Shown one piece after another: positions 46,586-59,485 of a DNA stretch of 64,000 nucleotides. The notes under the pieces were generated by a model. It had not been told where the DNA came from, searched no databases, and was given only the letters and a program-made list of their open reading frames with translations. How positions within the stretch are numbered: position 1 is the stretch's first letter; each line of letters opens with the position of its first letter. The stretch lies in assembly GCA_963978545.1 (NCBI GenBank), contig OZ021729.1:91914466-91978465 (forward strand), in the 5' to 3' direction. Source of the stretch: Linyphia triangularis. Lineage: Eukaryota; Arthropoda; Arachnida; Araneae; Linyphiidae. Position numbers and translations under genes: made by a program.

Positions 46586-47856
46586 AAGGCTGTACTTGTA
46601 TGAGCCAAATGATCACAAACTTCGTTTTGTTTACAATATTTAGAACTCAGTACGAGTTATTTTCCGAATGAAACAACCGAAAAATGTTCAATTTGTTTTT
46701 CAATAACCTAATATTAATTTTTGTACACTTTGACGTTTGTTTCATCATTTTGATTTGAAACGTAAAATTACAACGAGACTTTACAATGTACGATGCTTTG
46801 TTTGCCTTTTTCGATATTCTCTAGTCTAAAAATAATTTTGGGTATTCTTGTTTGGATTTGAAAATTGAGCCAAACACTATTAAGGTCGTCAAAAAAGTCA
46901 TTATAGAATTTAAATAGGAGGTTTGCTGTATGAAATTACTTATACGAATAAACCCAATATATCAAAAACATCAGATACTTATAGTGCATGTTAAAAGATG
47001 TGCCATGATTGAATCGTGCCTTATACAATGCTCTATAAAAGTTTTCAATAAAGAGAACAAACTAAATTTAATGTTTATTTATTAATTATGACTCTTTTTA
47101 TTTAATTACAATTTAACTCCTTCTACAGAGGAATTATGTGTAGCAAAATTAACAACATTTTCTTGAAAAACACAATTTTGATCTGACAGTTCCTTACACA
47201 AAAATTAAGAACATAGATAGGTTACTATGTGGAAAGTTTTTGTTAAGATATTTAGTGAAGCAGTTTTCAAAATAATCACCATGTTTTGATTTTTGGGGCA
47301 TTTCTATTTTGACAATTCAAACAATAAAACCCTTCAATGGTCACCATAATTTTAGCAACTGTTAGTTTCGAAATTTTGATCCAATAAAAAAAAAGTTTCA
47401 TTTCTATTTTACATGGACAACTTTTTTTTCATTAAGGTATTAGTATTTCCATTCATTGTTTAGAATGTCACTAATATCTTCGAACAAACAAGGAACAAAA
47501 CAAAGCAACCAGTATGCAGTTTTTAAAATGTGATGTATACACAAATGTGATTAATTCTAGTGAAGCTGTAATTGGTTATTGCCGTACGAAGAGCTCAAAA
47601 CACAACTTCATGTACGCTAACTTATTTACTAATTTTCAATTTTTTTACAGTGCATTAAACCATCATTAAATTTTACCATTATGCAGAACAAATCACTGAG
47701 AATGCTAATAATAACCTAATTTAGCACCAATCGGCAAAATACACACTTTGGGTAACTTCGACTTGGTTTCGTGTCAACACTTGATGAAGGCACAAAAATA
47801 CATTAAAAAGAAGAAAAAAATGTCATGTGGCTTAAATAACATGGACTCCAAATTTT
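46586..47856. other. Non-coding, nothing recognised
   Basis: About 1.3 kb of A/T-rich sequence with no repeat family or frame of interest. Confidence 0.35.
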
Positions 47857-47990
47857 ATGGTCCACCTGATAGCTAGGTTCGAATCTCATGGATGTTCGTT
47901 GTGGTTCAGAATCTACGTTAAGATGTAGGTCTTGGCCTGATTAGCCGTTATAATGCACAAGTATAGGGAGTTGAGTGCACAAACCAAACA
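47857..47990 (+). mobile_element. SINE family B, internally deleted
   Basis: TCCACCTGATAGCTAGGTTC joins head directly to B box, then CATGGATGTTCGTTGTGG and a tail ending CAAACCAAAC. Flanked by CAAATTTTA repeats. Confidence 0.8.
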
Positions 47991-48139
47991 AATTTTACGA
48001 AAATGGGATTTTATAATCTAATCATGTGCCATTAATTTATTTCAGTACAATACAGAATAAAGTATACTTTAAGTCACAATATTTCAGACCGATTTCAAAA
48101 GCACTACACTGAAATTACAATCTTCAAATGTTTATTCTT

Positions 48140-48984
48140 CAGCGTGGCCACAAAATTGAGGGGAAAAAGTTCTCCGATTGATTTCTAAAAAATTTCCTGA
48201 TTTTACGACCAATTTCCTTTTTTTTTTTTTTTAATTTTATTTTTTTAAATTCCCCCAACTTCTCCAGATGGGTAGACACCCTGTTCAAATAGAAAATGTA
48301 TGATAAAATGATAATATGCCAAATTCTTTTTGTAAACTGTTGAAGAAAAGTTATAATTATTCAGTAACATTAAACTTGTAACAATTATAACTACAATGAG
48401 GAACTTGCACGAGTGAGGAAAATGAATATTTTTTGTATTTTCTAGTGTTATCCAACGAATATATTTGAGCAGTGCAATTATTTTTTTATGCTTTCAATTA
48501 ATCAAAAATCGAGTTTGAAATTAGCCGAAATCACAGCAAAAGTCACGTGACCAAAAACGCGTGAAAAAACCGTGACGTGGTTACGCAGAGATAAAGTCGC
48601 TAAAAGAAGGAGAAACCACACTCATTCTTCGTCTAAAACAGGTTTTAGACTGGTTCATTATCTGAGCGTTGACGTTTCACGCAAAAGTGGCTTTTTCCCG
48701 CCAAATCTCAAAGTAAAAAACTAAATATTTTTTTAACTATCTATCCGAGCTCACATTTCTGAAAGAAAGGTATTGTTTTTCATGATTTTTTCTCTACTTT
48801 TATTTAAAAATAAAACCAAAAAACGTGAAAGTTCCTCATTCTTCGGGTAAATGGCGCCAAAATACGGATGGAAAGCGAAATGTACCTTCAAAATAATAGA
48901 AAATTTCCTTGATTTTCAAAAAAATTCCCCGATTTTTTCCAGAATCTAAAAGCTCCCCGATACCCAGGTCTTGTAACCACTCTG
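48140..48984. mobile_element. R6 element, copy 2, interrupted by R5
   Basis: CAGCGTGGCCACAAAATTG at the left and GTAACCACTCTG at the right, with TTCTT on both flanks. Left and right parts are collinear with 51982-52386. Bases 48395-48839 are the inserted R5 copy. Confidence 0.78.
48395..48839. mobile_element. R5 element, copy 2, nested in R6
   Basis: ATGAGGAAC to GTTCCTCAT, the same as 14049-14488. The uninterrupted R6 copies show no such sequence at this point. Confidence 0.82.
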
Positions 48985-50159
48985 TTCTTCTAAGAAAAAC
49001 TTCGCGGGGGGGGGCTTATAATTACAAATAAAGAAACACGAAATAACGTGCGATACTCAAGGGGGCGAAATGACTGTGTTTAATATAAGAACCAGATTTG
49101 TAATCGGGTTCAGCGAAAAACAACCTCCATTGACATTGGAGCAACCTTTTTTTTTTATTATTTTTTTTTCTTTCGGTGACACTGATGGATGAGTCTCGGA
49201 GAGCGGCACTAATAACTGGATAAAGCACCACAAAAAGAGACGATCAATAATTAAATATCCATGGATAAAAGCAGTGGGAATGTTTCAGAAATCCAATTGG
49301 TCAAAAAGCGAGCAATTGGAATATTAAACATTAGAAGAAAAAAAATTCTTGGAAGGTCCTCCAATCCGTCAAACATTTCGAATGATATTTGATTGTTATT
49401 ATCAATATTAATTAACCTTGAACGGGGATGTAATGAGCACCTACAAATGGAAGGATTAATTAGAATGAATCACCTGGTGGAATGAAAGAGTGGAATTGAG
49501 AAATACGCCAACGACTCAATGTCATTCACCAAACAGCGGAAATTGCAATTTTATATTTTTACTCGTAAAGTGAATCATTATCTCTTAAAGGTACGAGTTT
49601 AAAGGAAGGCCCTTGAAAGCCACTTGAAACGTCGCATTATGGAACGGGTGTTGGTTGCGAGATTTCATTTTGTTGAATTGATCTTGTCCAAGAGTTACAA
49701 GAGGGCAGTACTGCGACGAAACATCTTTGCAAGATCTGGAAGAATGAGAGTAAACGTAGGGAGGGGAGGATCATTCGGAGAAAATCTTAAAAATCAACTG
49801 GAAGCTACCTCCCACAACTACCGTCGTGTCAACACGTTTTTGAAATCAAACAGGACAACGTTCGCGAGTGATTTCGAAGTTTATCACAATTTGGTTCAAA
49901 ACTCTAAAATTGATTTTTTCTTCTTCTTTTTTGCAAATATTTTTGTGGAACAGTAATGGAGGAGCAGTTTCAACTAAATGTACTTAGTTGTTCCAATAAA
50001 TGTTACCGTCTCAAATGGGTAAAAAATTTTTGCAACAAAAAGTAAATAACGATATCGACAAAATAGCAGTCGTGTCAGAAGATGTCGATTCGAATTCAGA
50101 TCAGATTCTACACGTGCCAATCAATAAGAAAGCTTAAATCTAGGTAATTAAACTTACAA
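48985..50159. other. Non-coding, with a decayed SINE-C tail
   Basis: 49661-49720 carries a SINE-C-like core (TCCAAGAGTTACAAGAGGGC then AGTACTGCGACGAAAC). This lies inside the 110-codon plus frame 49624-49956, which I therefore do not call a gene. Confidence 0.5.
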
Positions 50160-50392
50160 CAGTGTTACCCCTAACTAATCATTCGACTCATAGACTTCGA
50201 ATTAAAAATAAGTATATTTTTATATTTCCTTTATTCATTTAGAACAAATTATTGCACCTTAAGAGAAGTATGATATTTCAATTAAAAAATAGAAATGTGG
50301 AAAAAATTTACGTTTGCGTTTTTGACAGTTGTTAAAAGTGCAACGGAAATGTCTTGAATTTGAAAAAATGGCAGGGGTGAGTAGTCTATTAA
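50160..50392 (-). repeat. Dispersed repeat R4, copy 2 (inverted)
   Basis: Reverse complement of 40005-40232 with moderate divergence. ACCCCTAAC and GCAGGGGTGAG mark the two ends. Confidence 0.65.
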
Positions 50393-51981
50393 ACGAATGT
50401 TTAATTATATTGGGTTAAGTAACCATTTTGTATGGTTTCTGCTTTTAATACAATCGGATAGGATTTCTGAAAAAGAGTCACCAAAATAAACGGTCATCAA
50501 CAAAATGTATAACTTTCGATGATTTGCAGTATTGAAATGCTGCCGACAAATAACAAAAATATGATAAAACAATTACACGGTATGCTTCACTGATCAAGAA
50601 CCAAAATAATAATAATATTTAAAAAAGAAAAGAAAAAAAAGTTAACTTCTGCATTGCCGTACAACTAAACATTTTTTCCCCCCTGTGTTTTTTGTCGGAA
50701 GATACTGCCAAAAATGCTTCCGTTTAACTCAGCCCGAAAAGAAAAAGATATATCACGGGACGATGGTGGCGACATCTACAGGCAAGACACTCACACACGT
50801 TTTTTCACCCTTTCAACGAGGGCCGACGGAGTCGAAGAGTATAAAAACAATAAGTATTTTCCTGTTTGCTAAAATAATACAAAACTCTTTAAAAATATGT
50901 ATACCAGAAGATTCTACTAAATACAAAGAAGGGGAAAGGGGAGGGGGTTCACATTTTCGGACCTAGGAACAAAATTAAAATTGGAGATTTTAAAAGTACC
51001 CGTGAAAACTGAAATCACACCTTACGAAACTACGATATTTTATGTATTATTTACGTATTAACTACGAAATGATAAGAAATGAGGAAGGACTAAAGCTTAT
51101 AATGGGGGTGAACTATACAAAAACCAGAAGCATGCTGTCTTTTATATAGAATTCAGCGGAAGTATACAGACATGATACAGCGTTGAAAAAAAATAATAAT
51201 CTGAACATCAAAAAATAAAAGACATCAAACAATTATACTATTTTGGCAAACAGGTGAATCCAAGGTACCCAAAAATTGTATGGGTAATCCCCAAAAAGAG
51301 TGTATTCTTTCTTTTTAAAGCTGACTTAGGATCCTCACACATACATATTCTTTCCAAAGCTTGTTTTAATAAGGCCAAAAAACTTCCAATTTAAAAAAAT
51401 AATGTCAAACAACTTTTTAATAAAACAACAGTTATATAATCAAACAATTGCACTATTTTTGAGAAACACGCAAATTTAATTAAATCCACTTATTTAATTT
51501 TTAAGCAACATTCAAAGTGCTCCAAAAAGAATATTGTTTTAAGTTTAAAACTTAAACTAACACGAGTTTTGCAACAATTTAAAACTGTTTGTCAATAATT
51601 TCAGAAAAGATTTTTTTCTCTGGCGGAATATCAGGGTTTTTCGCAGGGTTTGGAGAAAAATCGGGGAATTTTCGAGGTATTTAATTATTAATTTTTTAGG
51701 AATTATCGAAAAATTGAGTTATAGGAATTTAACGCAGAAACAAAAATGTAAAGAATTTTAGGGCGGATGCGACCTCTTTGAATCTAATAACACCTCATTT
51801 TCTAATTTGTTAAGTTTGATTAGGTCATAAAAAAGTGTTCTCAGAACTGTACCATATCCGAGTATAATATGACAGGTTATTAAAAAGTTAACATGAGCAT
51901 ATTAAAAACATTGAAAGTACATTAAATCTTACTAGTCAAACATTACAAATGTTAAATGCCAAGTAGCATCAGTCCTCAAAG
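50393..51981. other. Non-coding; right part shares a short repeat with 61.5 kb
   Basis: 51655-51765 (CGGGGAATTTTCGAGG, ACAAAAATGTAAAGAATTTT) resembles 61540-61650 in reading order. The remainder is unassigned. Confidence 0.4.
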
Positions 51982-52386
51982 CAAGGTGGCCACAAAATTC
52001 AGGAAAAAAAGTTCCCTGATAATTCCCTGATTTTCCTGACAGATTTCTGAAAAATTCCGTGATTTTAGGACAAACTTTTTTTCAAATTTCCCCAATTTTT
52101 TTTTAGGTTTTCCATTTGTCTAAACACCCTGATCAAATAGAACGTGTATGCTAAAGAGATAAGATGCAATTTTTTAAAAATAGTTTTGCTGGTCATGAAA
52201 AGTTTAAATTATTCCGTAACATTAAACTTCTAATGGCTTACCCCTACAAATCTCCATGTCAATAGCGCCAAAATATGGATGAACGGGCCTTAAACAATAC
52301 AAATTTTCCCTGATTTTCATTAAAATTTAAAAAATTCCCTGACATTTCCCTGATTTCCAGATTTTCCCGGTTCTGTGGCCACTCTG
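51982..52386. mobile_element. R6 element, copy 3, uninterrupted
   Basis: CAAGGTGGCCACAAAATTC at the left, GGTTCTGTGGCCACTCTG at the right. TCAAAG is directly repeated at 51976-51981 and 52387-52392. Best reference copy of R6. No coding sequence. Confidence 0.8.
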
Positions 52387-52392
52387 TCAAAG

Positions 52393-53104
52393 GCATTTTA
52401 AGTATAAAAGCGAATAATAGAAGAAAATACTAAAATTCAACATGTAAAGTAGCGCTGTCAAACGGGTACTAAAACCATGGTGCACATTGTACTACCTCAA
52501 AACCAGTTTCGAGAAGAAAAGCGTGATTTAAAAAAAAAAAAAAAAAAAAAATCCAATAAACACTTTGTGGAAGAAAGTCAAAGTAATAATAATTCGCCGA
52601 AACTTAAAAGTAAGACAATTTCCAACGAAATAAAAATAAAATCTTTGATATTAACCCTAAGATTTGGAGAAAATTGGCTCATACCTTATCATGTATAAAT
52701 AGCGCTTAATTCGTTTCAATTTTCTCAAATGAAAGTTGATAACAAGCACAAACAGATCTACAGCAGTGATTATCGTCTCAACTGTATTGGTTACAGCTCA
52801 TTACACCGTCGCTGCTGATTTTTCGTCGCGATATCGAGATTAAAATTGCGAATTTCGTCATTATTTAGGCATGCACACAGAAAACAAAGTTCGTTGACCG
52901 GTTATGTGTAGCCAAAAGAAACACACGTAAACTTAATTTTTTATTTTTTTAATTAAAACATATATTAATAGCCTCGGAAAGGGGCTGATAAGAGTTCAAA
53001 GGCTTTTTTTTTAGTGAAAAGCGAGAGAACATCGATAAGTGCTGTTATCTCTCTTCAATTGCTTTAAGAGTAAGTTACGAGACGAAATTAATACCGGGCT
53101 CATA
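52393..53104. other. Non-coding, nothing recognised
   Basis: A run near 52530 and A/T-rich sequence. The 73-codon frame is poly-Lys from that run. Confidence 0.35.
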
Positions 53105-53715
53105 GACTGAGAGGTGAATTGCAAGTTTAGGTAATCTTATCGAACATCATTCGGAATTTTTTAGAGAATGTAGATCATGAATGCCGGCACAAAAATGGCC
53201 GGAGCAATTCATAAAATTAGCTTTAAATAATTTGAACTAAATCCGACTGCCAAATATGTCATAACTTGCCAAATAACGAACATTCTTTTTTTATGTGGTA
53301 ACCCGTCAACTCTTTAATTTTCAATGAAGAAGGTTGCAGACGATTCGTCTTTCCGGGTGGGAAGATCTTTCATTTTTTAAAAGTCAGCCAATTCCAAATT
53401 GACAATAATTGAATCATCAGTGGCGAAACATTTATCGTCATGTTGGCTCACTTTAAAAGATAGAAGTATTTGTCGCCAAAGAATAAATATCGTTTGCTTC
53501 CTTCCTCATTGAAAATTAAAGAGCAGTGGGTCACGGCTCACTATCTGGCAAGTTCTGACGTATTTGCCTATCGGATTTAGTTCAATTCATTCAAAGTTGA
53601 TTTTTGAATAGTTTTGGCCATTTTTGCACCGGCAGACCAGTGGATTCTTGTGATTTAATAACATCCTACATTCTATTAAAAAAAAAAAAAAAATCAGAAT
53701 GATGTTCGGTGGGGT
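53105..53715. mobile_element. FB2 foldback element, copy 2
   Basis: GAGAGGTGAATTGCAAG, CGAACATCATTCGGAAT, CATAACTTGCCAAATAACG and, in the other arm, GCAGACCAGTGGATTC and CAGAATGATGTTCGGTGG correspond to 34278-34911 in order. The arms have diverged more than in copy 1. Confidence 0.82.
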
Positions 53716-53723
53716 ACTTCAAC

Positions 53724-54058
53724 CATCGATATAGATAAACAACTGGATAGACTGCTTAACGCTGGGAAAATGAAGCCGTTGCCAGATGCAATTGGTGGGA
53801 TAAAAAATACGGATTGCCGAGGTTTGAAAATAAAATTTTGGGTTGTACACAGCAGAAATGTCAATAGTAGACCTTAATTAGTAATAATGTCCAAAAAAAT
53901 ATATACTCTAACACTTTACAAGGTTTTTCGCATTTCCATCCAACTATAAAAGTGAACCGTGATTGGTTAATCATCCCACCAGCTTCGCAATCCCCGGCGC
54001 ATTTTTCACTTTGCATTGACAATGGAGCCGTCTATCCAGTTGTTTATCTATATCGATG
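53724..54058. mobile_element. P/hAT-type element, copy 2, perfect 8-bp duplication
   Basis: CATCGATATAGATAAACAAC begins the copy and its complement ends it at 54058. ACTTCAAC is duplicated at 53716-53723 and 54059-54066. Long inverted ends (over 30 bp) beginning CA with an 8-bp duplication fit the P superfamily or hAT. No coding sequence. Confidence 0.85.
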
Positions 54059-54066
54059 ACTTCAAC

Positions 54067-55022
54067 TTGCCTCTACGAGATGAAATTAATATCGAGGTCA
54101 GAAAATACATTAGAGGCAGGGAATTCAAAATTTGAAACTCAGAAATAAGATCTGAAATGAAAAGAGATTTCCCGAATAATCATTATCAAATTATCCAAAA
54201 CCCTTTTGTGTTCAAGAAGAGAACAAATTTACATTTCGGTCAATTTTATCATTATGGTACAGCAAAATAATAAATAATTCTTTACTCTCATGTATTTAAA
54301 AACATTCATCGACAACGCATTTGGGTCTAAAAAAATTTAATAAAGGTTAAAAAAAAAAAAAAATATCAATGATAACATTGTGAGTAATAGAGATATCAAT
54401 ATTCTCAAGCAAATCTGCAACTATTAATATAGATATCATGAAATAAGTACTGAAACAGTAACACGAAAAAGTAAATGGCATATAATGTTGAACTTGGAAA
54501 ATGGATTTTAGAGAGAAATGCACAATTTAACACCCCATCCATATTATCATCCAAGCATCAAAATATGGACTCATTCTGAAAAATATGGCACTGCAAATAA
54601 GAAAAATGAACACCAGCAAATCATAATAATAATAATTGTAGACAGAAGATTAGAAAAGGGCACATTTTGAATTTTAAATGTAAGTTTAAAAAAATATAAA
54701 TATATTGCTAAAGATAGTGTACAAAGCTAAACTGTGCAAACATTCTTTAATAGAAATTAAATTTTTTTTTTACTGACTGCTCTTTCAAAATCATCCATTG
54801 CAGATGTAAGGAAAAGTAGAAGTTGTTATGTGATACTATATGAAAAAACCGCACTAAGGACAACGCGAGATTTTTTTTATTTCAGTAAAAACAGTGCTGA
54901 ATATTGGTATTTCAACGTGTATCATAAAGATAATATGAATGTAGCTGCTATAAAAGAAATCGCAGATTATCAATATTCACTGGTCAAATATTAAAAGTAC
55001 AGAAGCAATCTTCTAACAAAAC

Positions 55023-55054
<32 letters not shown>

Positions 55055-55789
55055 GGAAACATTTTCGTTTGATTTGGTAAATATCCAAAAACAAGCACAA
55101 AATACTTGTTTTAAATAGTTTTTGGCGAATTTAATTTCTTCGGTGTCTTACATTTCAATTATGCTGAGCGGCCTATAATTGGAGAAAAACATTGTTCAAT
55201 CAATTGGTACAGTTTTAAAAAAAAAAAAATTTGGAAGCCCCTTTTCAAACTTAAAAGAACAATTCGAAAGTAAGTGCCATTATACTCAATCTCGCTAAAT
55301 TTGTCAGACACAGAAAGAAAAAAAACTAAGGCAAACAAGGTTAGGAATAATCTCAACTACTTTAAGACGATTAAAAGAGCTAAAACTACAGATTCCGAAT
55401 CTTGTCTTTTGTGACGCCTTTGCAAACGATTTAAGTACAAATCTAGTTCCAACAGATTCTGACTTTTTTTTTTTTTTTTTTAATTCAACAAATCGTTTGG
55501 GGGCATCTTCTTGACAGGACGTTCTAATCCATCTTGGGTGTGTTGTTAGGGCGCAGATGTAATCGAGGGATGGGGGAGGGGGGGGGAGCACATCTCATTA
55601 ATTCGCTTAATTGCGCGTACAAACGAAGGCCACAACATGCGACACAACTGAAGTTTATATTTCATTATCAACTGCCAGTTATTCGAGTGATCAGAAACTA
55701 ACTAAAACAGAAAGAACAAAAAAAAGCATAAAATATGAATACGAAAGAATATAAGTTATCGCGCAAAATATGAATTCGAAAATTGTCTT
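54067..55789. other. Non-coding, homopolymer-rich
   Basis: T28 at 55024-55051 followed by ACAG resembles a splice acceptor, but no exon follows. G9 at 55578. Nothing else recognised. Confidence 0.4.
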
Positions 55790-56110
55790 TAAACGTTAAA
55801 TGTGTTGATATTTTTTACAGGTGTGAAAACAGTCAAAATATAAAGAAAGAGGAAAATATACGTAGCTTTATTTTGAAATAGAAAAGTAGCTGAATAAAAA
55901 TATAGTTGTGTATTAATGTGTGTACAGAACAGTGATGCAGACAGAATTTTTTTTCTGAGGGGGAATGGGGAGGGGGAGGCAAGTTTAGTCCTATACATTC
56001 CACTAAAAACAATAACGTTTTTCTTTGGAGGCAGGGAAGTTAACACATAAAAATAAAAAAGCGGAAATCCGCATAAAAGCGAAAGATTTTCATTCGTGTG
56101 GTTAACTATC
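55790..56110 (+). repeat. Dispersed repeat R3, right half
   Basis: GTGTGAAAACAGTCAAAATA, TAGCTGAATAAAAATA, GGAAATCCGCATAAAAGCG match 39600-39810 in order. Confidence 0.6.
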
Positions 56111-56568
56111 TTTAAATAAAGTATTATTCGAATAAAAACACAAATTTAAGGATTTTTTTTAAAAATTATTTTTATCGAAATACATATTTAAAGATGAAGT
56201 GAATAACGTGATAAGAGAGGCAAAGAATTTAATTTTATCTTAGGGATTTTTAAAAAAAAAACTTTTAAGCAAATAAAATATTAAATTCTCACATTATTTT
56301 ATTTTTCCTTAAATAGGTATCTCAAAACTCCTACAGGGCAGTCGTTGCAATGTTTGAAAGTAGCGTCTGTTGGAGCGAAAAGCAAAATTCGTATAATGTC
56401 AGTATAATCTTGTCAGCATTTTTTCTCGAACTTAATTAACATGCTAGGCCCTGTCTCTATCAACGAAATGCGAATGAAGTTGTCAATCATAATTATCCTT
56501 CACGAGTAAGTTGCAAGAAATTGTACGAATCAATTGTTTGTCTCTGCTTTGTTTTGTAAACAAAGTGG

Positions 56569-56817
56569 CAAAACATGCACAAAAGAGATGTTCGACAAAG
56601 TTGCAAAACATGCACCAAATAGATGTTCGCCAAATTAGCAAAACATGCACCAAATAGATGGCCATCATCAAAGTTGCAAAACATGCACCTATTAGATGTT
56701 CACCAAAGTTTTAAGACATGCACCTATTAGATGCTCGCCAAAGTTGCAAAACATGCACCAAATAGAAGTTCGCCGAATTTGCAAAACATGCACCAAATAG
56801 ATGTTCGTTTGGCGTTA
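56569..56817. repeat. 35-bp minisatellite, seven copies
   Basis: AAACATGCAC starts at 56571, 56606, 56641, 56679, 56714, 56749 and 56784 (35-bp steps, one of 38). The unit also holds CAAATAGATGTTCGCCAAAG. The minus-strand frames across it are shifted copies of the repeat, not proteins. Confidence 0.95.
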
Positions 56818-57604
56818 TGGGTTCAATTCATCAATGGGATGAGAATGTACAAACATAGAATAAGGGACCCGTTATTTGAATAATAAAACCTTGCCAAACA
56901 AGCAGGAATGACCAGAGATCAAGACAAAACTGAACAAATAAAATATACGATATAAAAAGGGACAAAATATGAAGAAAAATCTGGCATCTTAAAAAACAAA
57001 TTAAAGAAAGATTGTAACAAAAAATAAAATGAAGTTTTTAAATTACAGACCGATTGAAACTCAAAACTGAAGAAGTTTTTTGTTTTAAATTCAGGAATGA
57101 AACAGATTTCAAGTTATAAAAAAATGCGTATTGTCAATTACAGAAACGGGCGATTCCATAACGAATAGTAGCACATTCTTATTAAATGTCGCTCTTTGTT
57201 GAAATAATTTGGCAAAAACAGTTAGTGTAAACCGAGACAGAAACTAATTTCAGAAAATGAAACTGAGTATAGAGTTTTATAATGATTCGCAAGAAACTTT
57301 CGAAAAACATTGTTCGGTCTTTGTCCCTCCCCCCATTTTTATGTTTTTCATTTACTTTCACTTTTCGATTCAGAGCGAAATATAGCAAAAAAATAATCGA
57401 TTTAAATTAAAGTCAGTCAACCGTGAATAAACAAACTCGAAAAGCCAAATTCAATTTCTGCCGGTTAAAAAAAAAGAGTCAATTTTCTGGAGAGAGAAAC
57501 CAAACAAAACATGTGCTGCCGTCGAATCCAAACGCAAATTCTAAACAGCCGTGATTCCCGTAACGAAAGAAATCACCGTTGCTGAGAAAACAAAGAAGAC
57601 TTAC
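56818..57604. other. Intron-like sequence left of the CpG-rich island
   Basis: A/T-rich and unassigned; it would be the start of the intron if the donor at 57604 is used. Confidence 0.35.
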
Positions 57605-57950
57605 CCTTTTGGACAAGGAACAATAATACATCCTGCTGCTGCAGCTGCACGGATCCCGTCCGTCACTCCGCGGCATCACTCACGGAATTTCAAGAACAAA
57701 AGGCAGACGATTTCCAAAATTCCGACACTCCGTCTTGCGCGTCCGTGAGCGACTCACACGAGGAACGGAATGTTGTCTCTCCTTCCGGAAGTATCTCGCC
57801 GCCGCCGACAGAGGGCGGCACGTCCACCTGTCAATCTCGAGGCTGTCAATTGCCACGCCTTGTTCACGGTTCGCGTGCCGGCGGATGACGATAGATGGCG
57901 CTCGCTGATGGACTACAAATACAAATGGCGGATGCAAAAGAGATTTAAAG
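57605..57950 (-). promoter_or_regulatory. CpG-rich promoter-like island with a minus-strand splice donor; candidate 5' exon of zfh2
   Basis: A 350-bp G/C- and CpG-rich block in A/T-rich DNA. On the minus strand the sequence CCAAAAGG is followed by GTAAGTC at 57604, a consensus donor. Sites include CCGGAAGT (57785-57792, ETS) and TAGATGGCGC (57892-57901, CTCF-like core). A GCAGCTGCAGCAGCAG stretch lies in the presumed exon. The strand, the orphan acceptor at 1891 and the lack of any other gene make it a candidate first exon of the zfh2-like transcript, with an intron of about 55.7 kb. Other donors (GTGAGT near 57740 and 57675) are possible. It could belong to a different gene. Confidence 0.38.
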
Positions 57951-59308
57951 GTGGAATACTGCATTTTTTTTTGGTAACCAGAGATGAAAATGCATTTGTG
58001 TAACTTTCGCAAGCATTGTAATCGTCCAAAATATCGTTTGACATGCCAATTTCCAATGTGGAAACGTCTTGTTGGTATCTGTCTGCTCGTCACGCTACAA
58101 AATTTACTTTTCCTCAAGTCTGAAACAATTTGAATGAAACTAGATAGGTGGATGAAATCGGGATCAATTGGCTCAGAACAAAAATTTGGTACTAGATAAG
58201 GGTGGTTGGGATGGTCAAGAATAAATACGAAGTTACGAATATTTTGTTTTCATTTTATTTTATATTTAGAACAAGAACTAATAAATACCCAAAAAGTTTT
58301 TTTTATTCTCAATTAACGTTTTTCTCATGCTTCCACACAAACGTAGCTAAAAGCATTCATGTACATCAATGTGCAGTGAACAAGATCTAGTTCTTATAAT
58401 TAAACCTAAAAATTGAAACTACTTTTGTCACCGAAATTATCAACAAGCTCTCAAAATAAGCGACATTTTCTTAAAATTAGAATCGTCAAAAATGCTAAAT
58501 TGGCGAGTTTTCGGTTGTTTATATTCTACAAATAAATCTAACGACTAGAAAGTTCAGAGTTCCTCCAGATGCCAATTTAATCAAGATCAAAAGATGCATA
58601 CTTTTGTGAAATACCTAAGACTCTATCCATAAAGGCTTTTTGTAATATTTACCAGATGAAAAATTTAATCGGAAATATGTTATAACACATAAATAACAAT
58701 TTAAAATAATAATAATTTGTTTATCAAGATTTTATTTTCCAGTCAAGCCACTCTTTTTTTCTTCTTTTTTTTTCCGTCATAGTAATTTTTATCATAAAAG
58801 TTGTGACCAAAAAACATGTGATGTTAAATAAACAATTGTTTTACAAAACAATTAAATTGGTATTGGAAAAGACAATAAAGTTAGGTGTCTATTTAAAGAC
58901 TTCCAACAAAAAACTATTGGTGAAAATGCCAACTTGAACTCAAAATCCTCTTGTTTGGCTGTGTTGTGAAAGAACTGTACTCAAAAGAAGAAAATCTGAA
59001 CAACTGAGTGCAGTCAGTGTGACAGAGAATATCCCCCCCCCCCCTTATTCCTTGCCCACATTTTGCACCTCGAAAGGGAGAAAACCAGTAAAACTTTCAT
59101 CAAGTACTCGGATAACCGACCAAAGGGTGACTGTCTCAATCACTGTCGTGTCTACTAACTTTTAAAACAGATATTGCCAAGCGAGACTCCAGCATTGGAC
59201 CTCTCGCTCGCTAGGTATGCATTATGTCGCCTAAATAACATTCTTCCCCATATATCACAACATCATTAAGGATAGGTACATCTATTTCCAAATCACGTTT
59301 CTCTTTGA
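57951..59308. other. Non-coding, nothing recognised
   Basis: C12 at 59033. Minus and plus frames at 57680-58117 are by-products of the CpG-rich block's composition. Confidence 0.35.
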
Positions 59309-59485
59309 TCACACTACACGACATCCGGCTTTACATAAAACTCCGCGATATTTCTCATCGATAGCATTTAAAATAAAAAAAAAAACTTTCTGGGTCACTA
59401 CTTTACCATCACCTTTTGTCTCACGGGTATGGCAACGATATTGCATTTCCCCCTTCCTTTCATCGTAATCGAAACGCGCCGCCAT
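59309..59485 (-). CDS. Small ORF or first coding exon, unknown protein
   Basis: A 58-codon minus-strand frame starts at an ATG embedded in CAAGATGGCGGC, a context common at animal gene starts (good Kozak, YY1-type motif). The peptide begins MAARFDYDERKGEMQY and then becomes Phe-rich where an A-run is read, so the second half is doubtful. Donor-like GTGAGA occurs at 59424 and GTAAAG near 59403, so only about the first 20-27 codons may be an exon. If spliced to the zfh2 acceptor at 1890, it would read out of frame and stop early, so it is not an alternative zfh2 N-terminus. I do not recognise the protein. It may equally be a non-coding first exon. Confidence 0.3.
   Translation of the reverse strand: MAARFDYDERKGEMQYRCHTRETKGDGKVVTQKVFFFILNAIDEKYRGVLCKAGCRVV

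Noticed and set aside
49624..49956. 110-codon plus frame, one of the longest in the interior
   Set aside because: It contains a degraded SINE-C tail and ends in a poly-Phe homopolymer; no domain.
55024..55056. Splice-acceptor-like poly(T) plus ACAG on the plus strand
   Set aside because: No open or conserved exon follows; a homopolymer beside an AG is expected by chance in this sequence.
56483..56684. Repeat-encoded minus-strand peptides, and the superficial look of a CRISPR array
   Set aside because: The 35-bp minisatellite has no unique spacers; the frame changes with every unit and the DNA is eukaryotic.
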